From: an uncultured Desulfosoma sp.
Lineage (GTDB): Bacteria > Desulfobacterota > Syntrophobacteria > Syntrophobacterales > DSM-9756
DNA: 64,000 bases
Direction of reading: 5' to 3'
Assembly: GCA_937960435.1 (NCBI GenBank)
Contig: CALGPN010000003.1
Location: forward strand, 62,001 to 126,000
The position numbers were made by a program, and so were the translations under genes. The notes under the pieces were generated by a model, which worked only from the letters and a program-made list of their open reading frames with translations, ran no database searches and had not been told where the DNA came from. Position 1 is the first letter of the stretch. The number at the start of each line of letters is the position of its first letter. Shown one piece after another: positions 48,144 through 56,311 of this stretch.

Positions 48144-48935
48144 TCAGATCAGGTAGTAAACATTGGGCCCTGTGCCCAACTCGATCTTGCGGCGCAAACT
48201 GTAATGGCCGGAGAGAATCTTGCGCACTTCGGAGTTGGGATTGGTGATGTCGCCGAAAATCAGGGCCTTGACCTTGCACGCTTCCACACACGCCGGTTGC
48301 AGTCCTTCATCGATTCGCTCGTAGCAGAAGGTGCATTTTTCCACGACGCCTTTGCGGCGCGTCGGGTATGTCATGTTGATGTCTTCGGGTTTGAGATAGG
48401 GTCGAGGGTCTCCCCAGTTGAAGCTTCGAGCGCCGTAAGGGCAGCCCGCCATGCAGTATCGGCAGCCGATGCACCGATGGAAGTCCATCATGACGATGCC
48501 GTCCGGTTTGCGTTTGAACGTGGCTTTGGTGGGGCACACGCGCACACAGGGCGGGTTGCTGCAGTGGTTGCACAAGAGCATGAACGGGTTTTCCTTCACT
48601 TTCTCAGGAGCGTATTCGTGAGCCTGATCGGGAAAGGCGTGTTTGTACTCTTCCAGCCAGATCCATTTGATTTCCCGTTTTTGGTCGGGGATGTCCGGCA
48701 CGTTATGGATTTTGTGGCACGCAAGGATGCAGTCTCGGCATTGACGCTTGTCCTGCTGTTCCCAGCATTTTTTCATATCCACGATCATGGCCCACTGGGC
48801 CCCTTTCAAGGCCTTGGGGTCAGGTTTATATCGAGGCCCTTTCTCTTGGGCGAGCGCCTGAAAGACAGGCAGAGCACTCAGCCCCAAGACGGAAATCCCG
48901 CCTATCTTCAGGAATTCACGGCGATCCTTTTCCAT
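48144..48935 (-). CDS. dsrO: Sulfite reduction complex periplasmic ferredoxin DsrO
   Basis: 263 residues. Tat signal DRREFLKIGGISVLG, so it works in the periplasm. Cys groups CRDCILAC, CNHCSNPPCVRVC, CIGCRYCMAGC and CTFCYERIDEGLQPACVEAC fit several [4Fe-4S] clusters. It connects DsrP with the cytochrome DsrJ. ATG 48935 overlaps the dsrJ stop (TGATG) and has AAGGAG upstream. Confidence 0.93.
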   Translation of the reverse strand: MEKDRREFLKIGGISVLGLSALPVFQALAQEKGPRYKPDPKALKGAQWAMIVDMKKCWEQQDKRQCRDCILACHKIHNVPDIPDQKREIKWIWLEEYKHAFPDQAHEYAPEKVKENPFMLLCNHCSNPPCVRVCPTKATFKRKPDGIVMMDFHRCIGCRYCMAGCPYGARSFNWGDPRPYLKPEDINMTYPTRRKGVVEKCTFCYERIDEGLQPACVEACKVKALIFGDITNPNSEVRKILSGHYSLRRKIELGTGPNVYYLI

Positions 48936-49312
48936 CACATGTTCTCCTTAGGCTCGATGTGACACTGCCAGCAATAAGGCTTCACCCCCGCGTAGTTGTG
49001 GCACTGGTCGCAGAATTTGACCTTGCTGGAATGGCATTTCATGCAGGAATTCTGGAGGCTCATGAAATGCTCCTTGCCGTCGGGCCCCACCCACAGTCGG
49101 TTGGCGTCGCGCACTACCAGATCCCGCCATTGGTTGAGGAGCACCATGTGCTCGGTTTTCATATATGCCGTGTCCATCACACAGACCTTCTCGGTCTTGG
49201 GCAGCTCAGGCTTGGGTGCCGGCGCCGCCTTCCCCATGTTGGACCACAAGGGGAAGGTGAACAGCACGACAAAAATCAAGATTCCCGGGACGATCTTCTT
49301 TGCGTCATACAT
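48935..49312 (-). CDS. dsrJ: Sulfite reduction complex triheme cytochrome c DsrJ
   Basis: 125 residues with an uncleaved-looking N-terminal membrane anchor (about 8-27). Three CXXCH haem sites are in the C-terminal third: CMKCH, CDQCH and CWQCH. DsrJ is the periplasmic haem subunit of DsrMKJOP. ATG 49312 overlaps the dsrK stop by eight bases; the frame upstream of it belongs to dsrK. Confidence 0.93.
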   Translation of the reverse strand: MYDAKKIVPGILIFVVLFTFPLWSNMGKAAPAPKPELPKTEKVCVMDTAYMKTEHMVLLNQWRDLVVRDANRLWVGPDGKEHFMSLQNSCMKCHSSKVKFCDQCHNYAGVKPYCWQCHIEPKENM

Positions 49313-50930
49313 CTTCAGCCTCCTCCTCTTCTTCCATCCCCGGCAAAGGTTCGTATCGGAGGTCCGTGGTGCGTTTCTTTTCACCCTTCATGACCAGGGC
49401 GTTGCCGACAAGCTCATGAAGTCCGGTGACGTTCACCCCCGGAACCCAGTAGTTCATCAATGGCGGCAGGACGGCGCGGTCGATGGCGCAAATGCACGCC
49501 AGCATGTTCACACCGTACTTTTCATGGACATACCGCACGGCGTTGGCTCGAGGCAACCCGCCGCGCATCCGCATTTCCATGAACTCATCGGTGTTCAGGC
49601 CCGATCCGGAGCCACAGCAGAACGTCTTTTCGCGGATGGTGTTCTCGGGCATGTCGTAGAAATGGTTGCACACGGCCTTGAGCACGTATCGCGGCTCTTC
49701 AAAGAATCCCATGGCTCGTGAGGGGTTGCACGAGTCGTGGAAGGTCACAATCTTGTTGTCGTTTCGGCTGGGATCCAGATTGAGTTTGCCGTGCCGGATA
49801 AGGTCCGCCGTAAATTCGGCGATATGAACCATCTTGGTGCTTTTGGCGTTTTCGAACACCGTGCCGGTGATGGGGGATTTGGGCACTTCAAGGAAATCCG
49901 CCGGGCCGTTCATGGTGTCCATGTACTGGTTGATGACACGCCACATGTGGCCGCATTCGCCGCCGAGGAGCCATTTCACCTTGAGGCGCTTGGCTTCCGC
50001 GTACATTTTGGCGTTCAGGCGCTTCATCATTTCATGGGAGGTGAAAAGCCCGAAATTGCCGCCTTCCGAGGCGTACGTGCTCCACGTGTAGTCCAACCCG
50101 ATTTCATGGAAGAGCATCATATAGCCCATGAGGGTGTACGTGCCGGGATCGGCGAAGACGTCCCCTGAAGGGGTGATAAAGAGCACTTCGGCGCCCTTGC
50201 GGTTGAAAGTGGGTTCCACCCGCACCCCTGTGACCGCCTCGATTTCGTCCACAAAGAACATGATCATGTCTTTGAAGGCATGAGGCTGGATGCCCAGGTG
50301 GTTGCCGTTCATGTAGCAGTTGGCCACGGGTCCCATGATCCAGTCGATGCCGCAGCCCAGCTCGTTCAACAGTTCGCGGCCCATCATGGTGATTTCGGCC
50401 GTGTCGATGCCGTATGGGCAAAACACGGAGCATCGCCGACACTCGGTGCATTGGTAATAGTAGTAGAACCATTCCTTGATGATCTGTTCCGTCAATGCGC
50501 GGGCCCCGGCGTACTTGCTGAAAATCTTGCCGCTTCCGGTAAAGTATTTGCGGTAAATGGATCGGATCAGTTCCGCGCGCAGCACGGGCATGTTCTTGGG
50601 ATCCCCTGAGCCGATGAAGTAATGGCATTTGTCGGCACAGGCCCCGCAGCGCACGCAAATATCCATAAAAAGCTTGAAGGATCGGAACTTGTTGAGCCGG
50701 TCCTCCATCCCTTTGAGGGTGATGTCTTTCCAATCGTCGGGCAGCTTCCAATCTTCATCCGCGGGGTTCCACTCACGCGGGTTGGGCATCCCCACAACGT
50801 CCAAGTTTTTCGCCTTAGCGCCGTAACAGAAAGTGCCGGGCCGAAACTCGGGGGTCGTTTCGGTCCACGGCCTCTGCGGCGGCCGATGGTCCACCTTTCC
50901 AAGTTCACTGGGTTTCGGGACGGTAGCCAT
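49305..50930 (-). CDS. dsrK: Sulfite reduction complex HdrD-like subunit DsrK
   Basis: 541 residues, cytosolic face. Two [4Fe-4S] motifs, CVRCGACADKCHY and CTECRRCSVFCPYG, are followed by two CCG-type segments (HDSCNPSR and FCCGSGSG) that form the unusual catalytic cluster related to heterodisulfide reductase. It is thought to reduce the DsrC trisulfide. The acidic C-terminus (EEEEEAEDV) is unremarkable. GAAGGAG precedes the ATG; it starts two bases after dsrM ends. Confidence 0.95.
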   Translation of the reverse strand: MATVPKPSELGKVDHRPPQRPWTETTPEFRPGTFCYGAKAKNLDVVGMPNPREWNPADEDWKLPDDWKDITLKGMEDRLNKFRSFKLFMDICVRCGACADKCHYFIGSGDPKNMPVLRAELIRSIYRKYFTGSGKIFSKYAGARALTEQIIKEWFYYYYQCTECRRCSVFCPYGIDTAEITMMGRELLNELGCGIDWIMGPVANCYMNGNHLGIQPHAFKDMIMFFVDEIEAVTGVRVEPTFNRKGAEVLFITPSGDVFADPGTYTLMGYMMLFHEIGLDYTWSTYASEGGNFGLFTSHEMMKRLNAKMYAEAKRLKVKWLLGGECGHMWRVINQYMDTMNGPADFLEVPKSPITGTVFENAKSTKMVHIAEFTADLIRHGKLNLDPSRNDNKIVTFHDSCNPSRAMGFFEEPRYVLKAVCNHFYDMPENTIREKTFCCGSGSGLNTDEFMEMRMRGGLPRANAVRYVHEKYGVNMLACICAIDRAVLPPLMNYWVPGVNVTGLHELVGNALVMKGEKKRTTDLRYEPLPGMEEEEEAEDV

Positions 50931-50932
50931 GT

Positions 50933-51937
50933 CTACTCCTTCTTTTCCACTGGGAGACCAGCTTCAATCATTTTTTCCCTGAACTCGTCTTCATACTCTT
51001 CATAAGTATGGACTTTGACGGGGTAGTTCCACGGATTGATATGGCGCACCATGCGACTGTTGTTGGGAAGATTCCGCGTCGGACTCAGGAAGACTCCGGC
51101 CATGTGCACCAATTTGCTGAACGGAAAATAAGCGAACAGCACACTGACAAGGAATAGGTGAATATAAAAAAGGACGCCGATCCCTTTCGGGACTACGGGA
51201 TGGAAGGTGGCCAGCCCGAAGGTCAGTTCTTTCACGCCCACGATGTCGACTTTGAAGACGTACCGCATGAGCAGACCCGTCGCGGTGATGGCGAAGATGA
51301 GAAAAAGAGGGAAATAGTCTGAAGGGAGGGAAATGTATTTGAGTTGTGGAATGCTTACCCGGCGAAGGAAAAGATAAGTGACGCCGGCCAGCAAGGCCAG
51401 CCCGGAAATATAAAGCCTGGGCAGGCCTACTTCGAGAAAGCCGTCGACGCTTTCCAAAAGGGTGACCAGGGGCGTGACCGGTTCGGTGAAGAACCGCAGA
51501 TGCCGCAAGAAGACCACAAGAAAGCTGTAGTGAAAAACAATGGCCCCCAGCCACAGCCATTTGGCGGAGGCGTACCGGATTTTGGGGCCGTCGTAGAATT
51601 CAAGCCGCGTGTTGCGGAAAAGGGACCTGAACAGCAACACTTCGAGGATCATGCGCAGGACCACCCCTTTGGTGTCGGAGGGGTTGTCCAGATTGTCCGC
51701 CTTGATCCATGGAAAGCTCTTCTGCTGTCCGCACGTGGTCGGGATGCGGAACGGCACCGGAGACCGGGCCCATCGTACCACGCGCGCCACAATCCCCACG
51801 AAGAACACGACGACGGCCGCATAGGGGATGATCACGCCGAAAAGGGATGTCATCCCGGCCGTGACGCCGATCAGTGGGAGGCACACGAGGATCCCGACGG
51901 CGACAAGGGAAAAAACCATAGATTGTGATGCATTCAT
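50933..51937 (-). CDS. dsrM: Sulfite reduction complex cytochrome b subunit DsrM
   Basis: 334 residues with six or so hydrophobic segments, NarI-like. Membrane His residues such as in WLGAIVFHYSFLVV and YIHLFLVSVLFAY are candidates for haem b ligation. It passes electrons from menaquinol to DsrK. ATG 51937 is preceded by GAGGTGGGG. The RsbRD-type gene lies 33 bases upstream. Confidence 0.93.
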   Translation of the reverse strand: MNASQSMVFSLVAVGILVCLPLIGVTAGMTSLFGVIIPYAAVVVFFVGIVARVVRWARSPVPFRIPTTCGQQKSFPWIKADNLDNPSDTKGVVLRMILEVLLFRSLFRNTRLEFYDGPKIRYASAKWLWLGAIVFHYSFLVVFLRHLRFFTEPVTPLVTLLESVDGFLEVGLPRLYISGLALLAGVTYLFLRRVSIPQLKYISLPSDYFPLFLIFAITATGLLMRYVFKVDIVGVKELTFGLATFHPVVPKGIGVLFYIHLFLVSVLFAYFPFSKLVHMAGVFLSPTRNLPNNSRMVRHINPWNYPVKVHTYEEYEDEFREKMIEAGLPVEKKE

Positions 51938-51970
51938 AACCACCCCACCTCGTTTTGGTTAATAAAAGTT

Positions 51971-52510
51971 TTATGATTCCTCCCGGGAGCCGTCCTCCGC
52001 ACGGCGGCTCTCCCATATGGCATTGGCCCGTTCCAGGAGTCGCCCTGTTCGATTCTTGATTTCGTCGATGCGCAGCTGATAGAGTTTTTCGCGGCATTCC
52101 ATGAAAATGTTGAAAGCCATGAGGGCCGCCCGGTCCACCGTGCGGTCGAAAGCGACCAAATCGGCCGTGTAGCGGTCCAAGAGGCCGTCCTTTTCCATGC
52201 GGGATCGCACGACGTCCTTCAAGGAAAACATGAACGAGACCGCTTGGGCGGGCGTAAAGTCCTGGATGGCCCGAACCCGCACGATGCGGTCCAAAAAAGG
52301 CAGCACGTCATCGGACGGCAGTCCCCCCAAAATCTGCGTAAAGATGCCCTGAATGCCTTCCAGGATGGAACTGCCCACAGGATTGGCGAAGGGATCCTTT
52401 TCTTTCTTAAGGAACTTGGCGGTTTCCTCGGGGTAGGTTTCCACCACCGATTGAAACCAGGCTTGAAGGATCGGCTTTTGGTTGCGCTGGAGGTATTCCG
52501 TGAGGTTCAT
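51971..52510 (-). CDS. RsbRD N-terminal domain protein at the head of the dsr operon
   Basis: A 179-residue soluble, all-helical protein. NQKPILQAWFQSVVETYPEE opens the RsbRD-type N-terminal domain and FTPAQAVSFMFSLKDVVRS is its conserved middle. These domains are sensory modules of stressosome proteins, but here the STAS domain is absent. It is the first gene after the dsr promoter and 33 bases before dsrM. I recall similar genes ahead of dsrMKJOP in other sulfate reducers. Its function is unknown; a regulatory or assembly role is inference. Confidence 0.78.
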   Translation of the reverse strand: MNLTEYLQRNQKPILQAWFQSVVETYPEETAKFLKKEKDPFANPVGSSILEGIQGIFTQILGGLPSDDVLPFLDRIVRVRAIQDFTPAQAVSFMFSLKDVVRSRMEKDGLLDRYTADLVAFDRTVDRAALMAFNIFMECREKLYQLRIDEIKNRTGRLLERANAIWESRRAEDGSREES

Positions 52511-52594
52511 GTGACCACCACTGTGCCCGAGGCCGGTTCGGCCGACGCACCACGGCCCCGCATCACGGCCGCAAGGGGCACGTCGGCGTTGATC

Positions 52595-52612
52595 TTGTGA
52601 AGTATCTCACTA
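52595..52612. promoter_or_regulatory. Rex-like operator over the dsr promoter
   Basis: TTGTGAA-GTAT-CTCACTA matches the Rex consensus TTGTGAA-N4-TTCACAA at 12 of 14 defined positions. It overlaps the -10 element and the expected start site, where an NADH-responsive repressor would block transcription. No rex gene is in the window, so the assignment is a prediction. Confidence 0.5.
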
Positions 52613-52637
52613 TAAATGGCGCCAAAATCTGTGTCAA
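52609..52637 (-). promoter_or_regulatory. Sigma-70 promoter of the RsbRD-dsrMKJOP operon
   Basis: On the minus strand a perfect TTGACA (52637-52632) and TATAGT (52614-52609) are spaced by 17 bases. The start should be near 52602, leaving a leader of about 92 bases. The -35 also lies within an imperfect repeat TGTCA-GCGCT-TGACA. Confidence 0.8.
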
Positions 52638-52833
52638 GCGCTGACAAGCAAAGCGGAAAAGCCGCCACCGCGAATGCCGCCGGTCCCTTGAAGCCGAAGC
52701 CTTCCGGCGGGCCAAACGATCGACGCGATTATAGAAACGGCCTTTTCTCAGGGTCAAGAACTTTCGGGAGCTCCTTCGGCTTGCGTGTGAAAGAGGGCGC
52801 GAAGTCACAGGATGCCTAGGGATCGCTGTCTTC

Positions 52834-54159
52834 TTAGAGGAGGATTGAGCGCAGCGCCTGCTCAAAGATTTCCACACAGCAGTCCACTTCCTCGGCCGTC
52901 ACGGTCAGAGCCGGACAAAACCGCACGGTGTTTTCCCCACAGCCAAGGAGCAACAGACCCCGCTGGAACGCTTCCTGAATGAGCCGGTTTCGCCAATCGG
53001 TGGCCCGTTCCTTGGTGTGCCGGTCCTTGACCAGTTCGACGCCGACCATGAGGCCCAGACCGCGCACATCGCCCATGCATTCCCATCGCTGCTGAAGTCC
53101 ACGCAAGCCCGCAAGAAGCCGATCCCCCATGGCGGCCGCATTGGCCATGAGGTGGGATTCCACGAGGGCCAAGGTTTCCAAGGCCGCTTGGCAGGACAGG
53201 GGGTTTCCCCCAAAGGTGGAGGCATGCGAACCCGCCTCCCAGTCCATGATGCGTGCCGGGGCCATCATGGCCCCGAGAGGCAGCCCTGAAGCGATGCCTT
53301 TAGCCAAGGCGATGATGTCCGGCACGACGCCGAAATGATCCATGGCAAACATTTTTCCCGTGCGCCCGATGCCCGTCTGGACCTCGTCGGCCACGTAAAG
53401 AATCCCGTACTTCCGCGCGATGGCCTGCAGGCGCCGATGAAATTCCGGTGGAGGGACGATGTAGCCCCCTTCGCCTTGAATGGGTTCCACAAAGATGGCC
53501 GCCACTTCTTCCGGCGGCACCGTGGTTCGAAAGAGCGTTTCTTCAACCCACCGTGCACATTCCACGTCACAGGACGGATAGGTGAGGTTGTACGGACACC
53601 GGTAACAATACGCATACGGGATGTGGGTGATGCCGGGAACGAAAGGGTTGTAATGGCGCTTTTGAATGGTCTTGCTGGCCGTCAAGGACAAGGCACCCAT
53701 GGTGCGGCCGTGAAAGGCCCCGAAAAAGGCAATGTTCAATTCTCTTCGAGTGTGCCAGCGGGCCAGCTTGAAAGCCGCTTCCACGGCTTCCGCTCCGGAA
53801 TTGCCGAAGTAGACCTTATAAACGTCGTCTCCGGGGATGAGGGACGAGAGCTTTTCCGCCAGAAGAATTTGCGGCGTGTAGTAAAAATCCGTGCCGGACA
53901 TGTGAAGCAACCGCTGCGCCTGATCCTGCACGGCCCGGACCACCCGGGGGTGACAATGCCCCGTGGCGCAGACGGCGATCCCCGCCGTAAAATCCAGAAA
54001 CACGTTGCCGTCCACGTCCTCAACCCACACACCTTGGGCCTTTTCCGCCACCAGCGGATAAATGCGCGTGTAGGACGGAGAGACGTACATGTGATCTTTG
54101 GCCGTGAGAACCCGGGCCTTGGGTCCGGGAAGGGGCCCGTGAATAACGGGGCGACGCAT
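52834..54159 (-). CDS. Class III aminotransferase, 4-aminobutyrate/acetylornithine type
   Basis: A 441-residue PLP enzyme. GNSGAEAVEAAFKLAR binds the PLP phosphate, FVEPIQGEGGY is the substrate side, VADEVQTGIGRTGKMFAMD holds the PLP-contacting Asp, and the Schiff-base Lys is in IIALAKGIASGLPLGA. Substrate (GABA, ornithine, or another omega-amine) is not clear. A Cys-rich insert (CYRCPYNLTYPSCDVECARW) sits in the middle and is known in part of this family. ATG 54159 has GGAG upstream; the 54210 start is not preferred. Confidence 0.9.
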   Translation of the reverse strand: MRRPVIHGPLPGPKARVLTAKDHMYVSPSYTRIYPLVAEKAQGVWVEDVDGNVFLDFTAGIAVCATGHCHPRVVRAVQDQAQRLLHMSGTDFYYTPQILLAEKLSSLIPGDDVYKVYFGNSGAEAVEAAFKLARWHTRRELNIAFFGAFHGRTMGALSLTASKTIQKRHYNPFVPGITHIPYAYCYRCPYNLTYPSCDVECARWVEETLFRTTVPPEEVAAIFVEPIQGEGGYIVPPPEFHRRLQAIARKYGILYVADEVQTGIGRTGKMFAMDHFGVVPDIIALAKGIASGLPLGAMMAPARIMDWEAGSHASTFGGNPLSCQAALETLALVESHLMANAAAMGDRLLAGLRGLQQRWECMGDVRGLGLMVGVELVKDRHTKERATDWRNRLIQEAFQRGLLLLGCGENTVRFCPALTVTAEEVDCCVEIFEQALRSILL

Positions 54160-54228
54160 GCCACATCTCCGTAATTGAGGTCCAGTTTCCTCTATATCCG
54201 AGACCCCCATCGCCCTTCAAGGGATCGG

Positions 54229-54256
54229 TTGACAAAATCACAGGGCGTCCGATAAA
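54229..54256 (+). promoter_or_regulatory. Promoter of the tetR-mqn operon
   Basis: TTGACA (54229-54234) and GATAAA (54251-54256) with 16 bases between. The palindromic operator begins at the next base, so a bound repressor would cover the start site. Confidence 0.6.
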
Positions 54257-54274
54257 AATGACCACCTGGTCATT
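54257..54274. promoter_or_regulatory. Palindromic operator for the TetR-type regulator
   Basis: AATGACCA-CC-TGGTCATT, a perfect 8-bp inverted repeat with a 2-base spacer, immediately after the -10 and 36 bases before the regulator start. Size, symmetry and place suit a TetR dimer; related fatty-acid regulators use similar TGACC...GGTCA sites. Confidence 0.7.
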
Positions 54275-54309
54275 CGGCTCGCTGGCGGGTTCGAGGGGGC
54301 AAAAGATCC

Positions 54310-55029
54310 ATGGGCATCGATCGTTTCATGAGGCTGAAGGAGCCGAAGCGAGAAAAAATCGTTGAGGGCGCCGTCGAAGAGTTTTCCCGCTACGGCTTTC
54401 GTCAGGCGAGCCTCAATCGTCTGGCTCAATCCCTCGGGATTTCCAAGGGATCGCTCTTCCAGTATTTCGGCAACAAAGAAGGTCTTTTCCTCTTCATCTT
54501 CGACCAGGCCGTCGCCTTGGTCCGCAAGCGTCTGGCCCAGGTCAAGCAGGAAACGGCGGAAAAGGATTTCTTTGAAAAAATCCGCCGGAGCCTTGCGGCG
54601 GGGGTGGATTTTCTCCGGCGCCACCCCCGAGTCTACCGCATTTATCTCAAGATGCTTTTTCAGGAGGATTTTCCGCTGCGCACCGAACTCCTCCATCGGG
54701 TGCGTCTCTTTTCCGCTGAATACTTGCGCCCCATGGTGCTCAAAGGCATGGCCCAGGGCGAAGTGCGCTCGGATATGGATCCGGATTTTGTGGTCTTCTT
54801 GTTGGACGCCGTCATGGATCGTTTCCTCCAGGCCCAATGCGTCTCTTTCCTGGACGGGGGCACGGGTCTGTATGAGGGTTCTGCGGAAGTGACGGGGCGT
54901 TTGATCGATGCCTTGGTCGAGGTATTGCGCAATGGATTGGCCGGCGACGGCATGGGTCACGCCGGGAGTCGGTCAAGGGGAGGGGCTCACGATGATTCCG
55001 GTCTCGGTGTACAAGTCCCTGGGGCTTGA
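54310..55029 (+). CDS. TetR family transcriptional regulator
   Basis: 239 residues. The N-terminal HTH is EEFSRYGFRQASLNRLAQSL then GISKGSLFQYFGNKEGLF. The C-terminal ligand domain is helical and variable, and the last 30 residues are low complexity where the gene overlaps mqnE by 38 bases. It probably represses its own promoter through the palindrome just upstream and with it the menaquinone genes. Its ligand is unknown. Confidence 0.9.
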   Translation: MGIDRFMRLKEPKREKIVEGAVEEFSRYGFRQASLNRLAQSLGISKGSLFQYFGNKEGLFLFIFDQAVALVRKRLAQVKQETAEKDFFEKIRRSLAAGVDFLRRHPRVYRIYLKMLFQEDFPLRTELLHRVRLFSAEYLRPMVLKGMAQGEVRSDMDPDFVVFLLDAVMDRFLQAQCVSFLDGGTGLYEGSAEVTGRLIDALVEVLRNGLAGDGMGHAGSRSRGGAHDDSGLGVQVPGA

Positions 55030-56104
55030 ACGGATTTTCCACAAGGTTGCCGAAGGGCGGCGTTTGGACCTTGACGACGGGTTTCGACTTTTCCAGTGTC
55101 CGGATCTGGTCGCCTTGGGGGCTCTTGCTCACCGGGTGAGGCTTCGTTGGCACGGGCGCACAACCTTTTACGTGGTTAACCAGCACATCAACTATTCCAA
55201 TATTTGCGTCAATGGCTGCCTCTTTTGTGCGTTTCGGCGGCGCAAGGGAGAACCCGGATCGTTTGAACTGAGTGTTGCGGACGTCGTGGAAAAGGTCCGG
55301 GAGCGGCTTCACGAGCCCATCACGGAAATTCACATCGTGGGAGGCTGCCACCCGGAGCTGCGTCTGGAAACCTTTGAATCCATGCTAGCGGCGATTCGAA
55401 AAATTCGACCTGAGGTGCACCTCAAGGCGTTCACGGCGGTGGAAATCGCTCATTTCGCGCGGCTCGAAGGACTCACCACCCGGGACGTGCTCCTGAGGCT
55501 TCAAGCGGCGGGTTTAGAAATGTTGCCGGGTGGCGGGGCGGAGGTTTTCAGCCCTCGTGTGCGACGGCTCCTGTGCCCGAACAAACTGGACGGTGACGGA
55601 TGGCTGCGCATCATGCGCGAAGCCCACGAACTGGGGATCAAGAGCAACGCCACCATGCTTTTCGGCCATAAGGAAACTCTCGAGGAACGCCTGGAACACT
55701 TAGACGCCTTGCGCCGCCTCCAGGACGAAACGGGAGGATTTGTGTGTTTCATTCCTTTGCCGTTCCAACCGGGCAATACAGAAGTGGAGAACGCCCGTGA
55801 GCCTACGGGGGTGGACGCCCTAAAAACCATCGCCGTCTCGCGCCTCATGCTGGATAACATTCCTCACATCAAGGCCTACTGGGTCATGTTGGGGGTCAAG
55901 CTCGCCCAAGTGGCCCTCCATTTCGGTGCAGACGACCTGGACGGCACGGTGGTGGAGGAAAAGATCGGGCACATGGCGGGAGCCGAATCGGAAGATTTCT
56001 TGTCGCGGGAGACTTTGGAAAACCTCATTCGGGAGGCGGGTTTCGATCCCGTGGAACGGAACTGTTTTTTCGAAACCCTGCCGGCATCGGCCCGGTCGTG
56101 CTGA
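54992..56104 (+). CDS. mqnE: Aminodeoxyfutalosine synthase (radical SAM)
   Basis: 370 residues. Joins 3-carboxyvinyloxybenzoate and SAM-derived adenosine in the futalosine route to menaquinone. Radical SAM motif CVNGCLFCAF (CX3CX2C), preceded by NQHINYSNI, and GGGAEVFSPRVRRLLCPNKL, all typical of MqnE. AAGGGGAGGGG lies before ATG 54992, within the end of the regulator gene. A 207-base gap separates it from mqnC. Confidence 0.92.
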   Translation: MIPVSVYKSLGLERIFHKVAEGRRLDLDDGFRLFQCPDLVALGALAHRVRLRWHGRTTFYVVNQHINYSNICVNGCLFCAFRRRKGEPGSFELSVADVVEKVRERLHEPITEIHIVGGCHPELRLETFESMLAAIRKIRPEVHLKAFTAVEIAHFARLEGLTTRDVLLRLQAAGLEMLPGGGAEVFSPRVRRLLCPNKLDGDGWLRIMREAHELGIKSNATMLFGHKETLEERLEHLDALRRLQDETGGFVCFIPLPFQPGNTEVENAREPTGVDALKTIAVSRLMLDNIPHIKAYWVMLGVKLAQVALHFGADDLDGTVVEEKIGHMAGAESEDFLSRETLENLIREAGFDPVERNCFFETLPASARSC

Positions 56105-56311
56105 TGGGAACTGGGGTTTCTTGGTTAGCGGGGCTGAGGGGCCGCTCATCGGCATGGGTTGGGAGCGCTGGGGAAGCGAAGGTGTCGTCATCATCGCGTG
56201 CACGACGCTCCCCCGCCGAGCTCCCGATCTCTAGTGGCGCTCTCGGTCGGATCCCTTCGTGGACAAGGGGACGAAGGCCCTTGGAACGCCATGATCGTTC
56301 AGGGGGGAGTG

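Larger units (their letters stand above)
52511..52833. other. dsr operon control region
   Basis: 323 bases between the RsbRD-type gene and the end of the aminotransferase. It has one strong promoter on the minus strand, a Rex-like palindrome over its -10, and a leader of about 90 bases. Nothing gene-like is seen in the remaining part (52640-52833). Confidence 0.65.
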
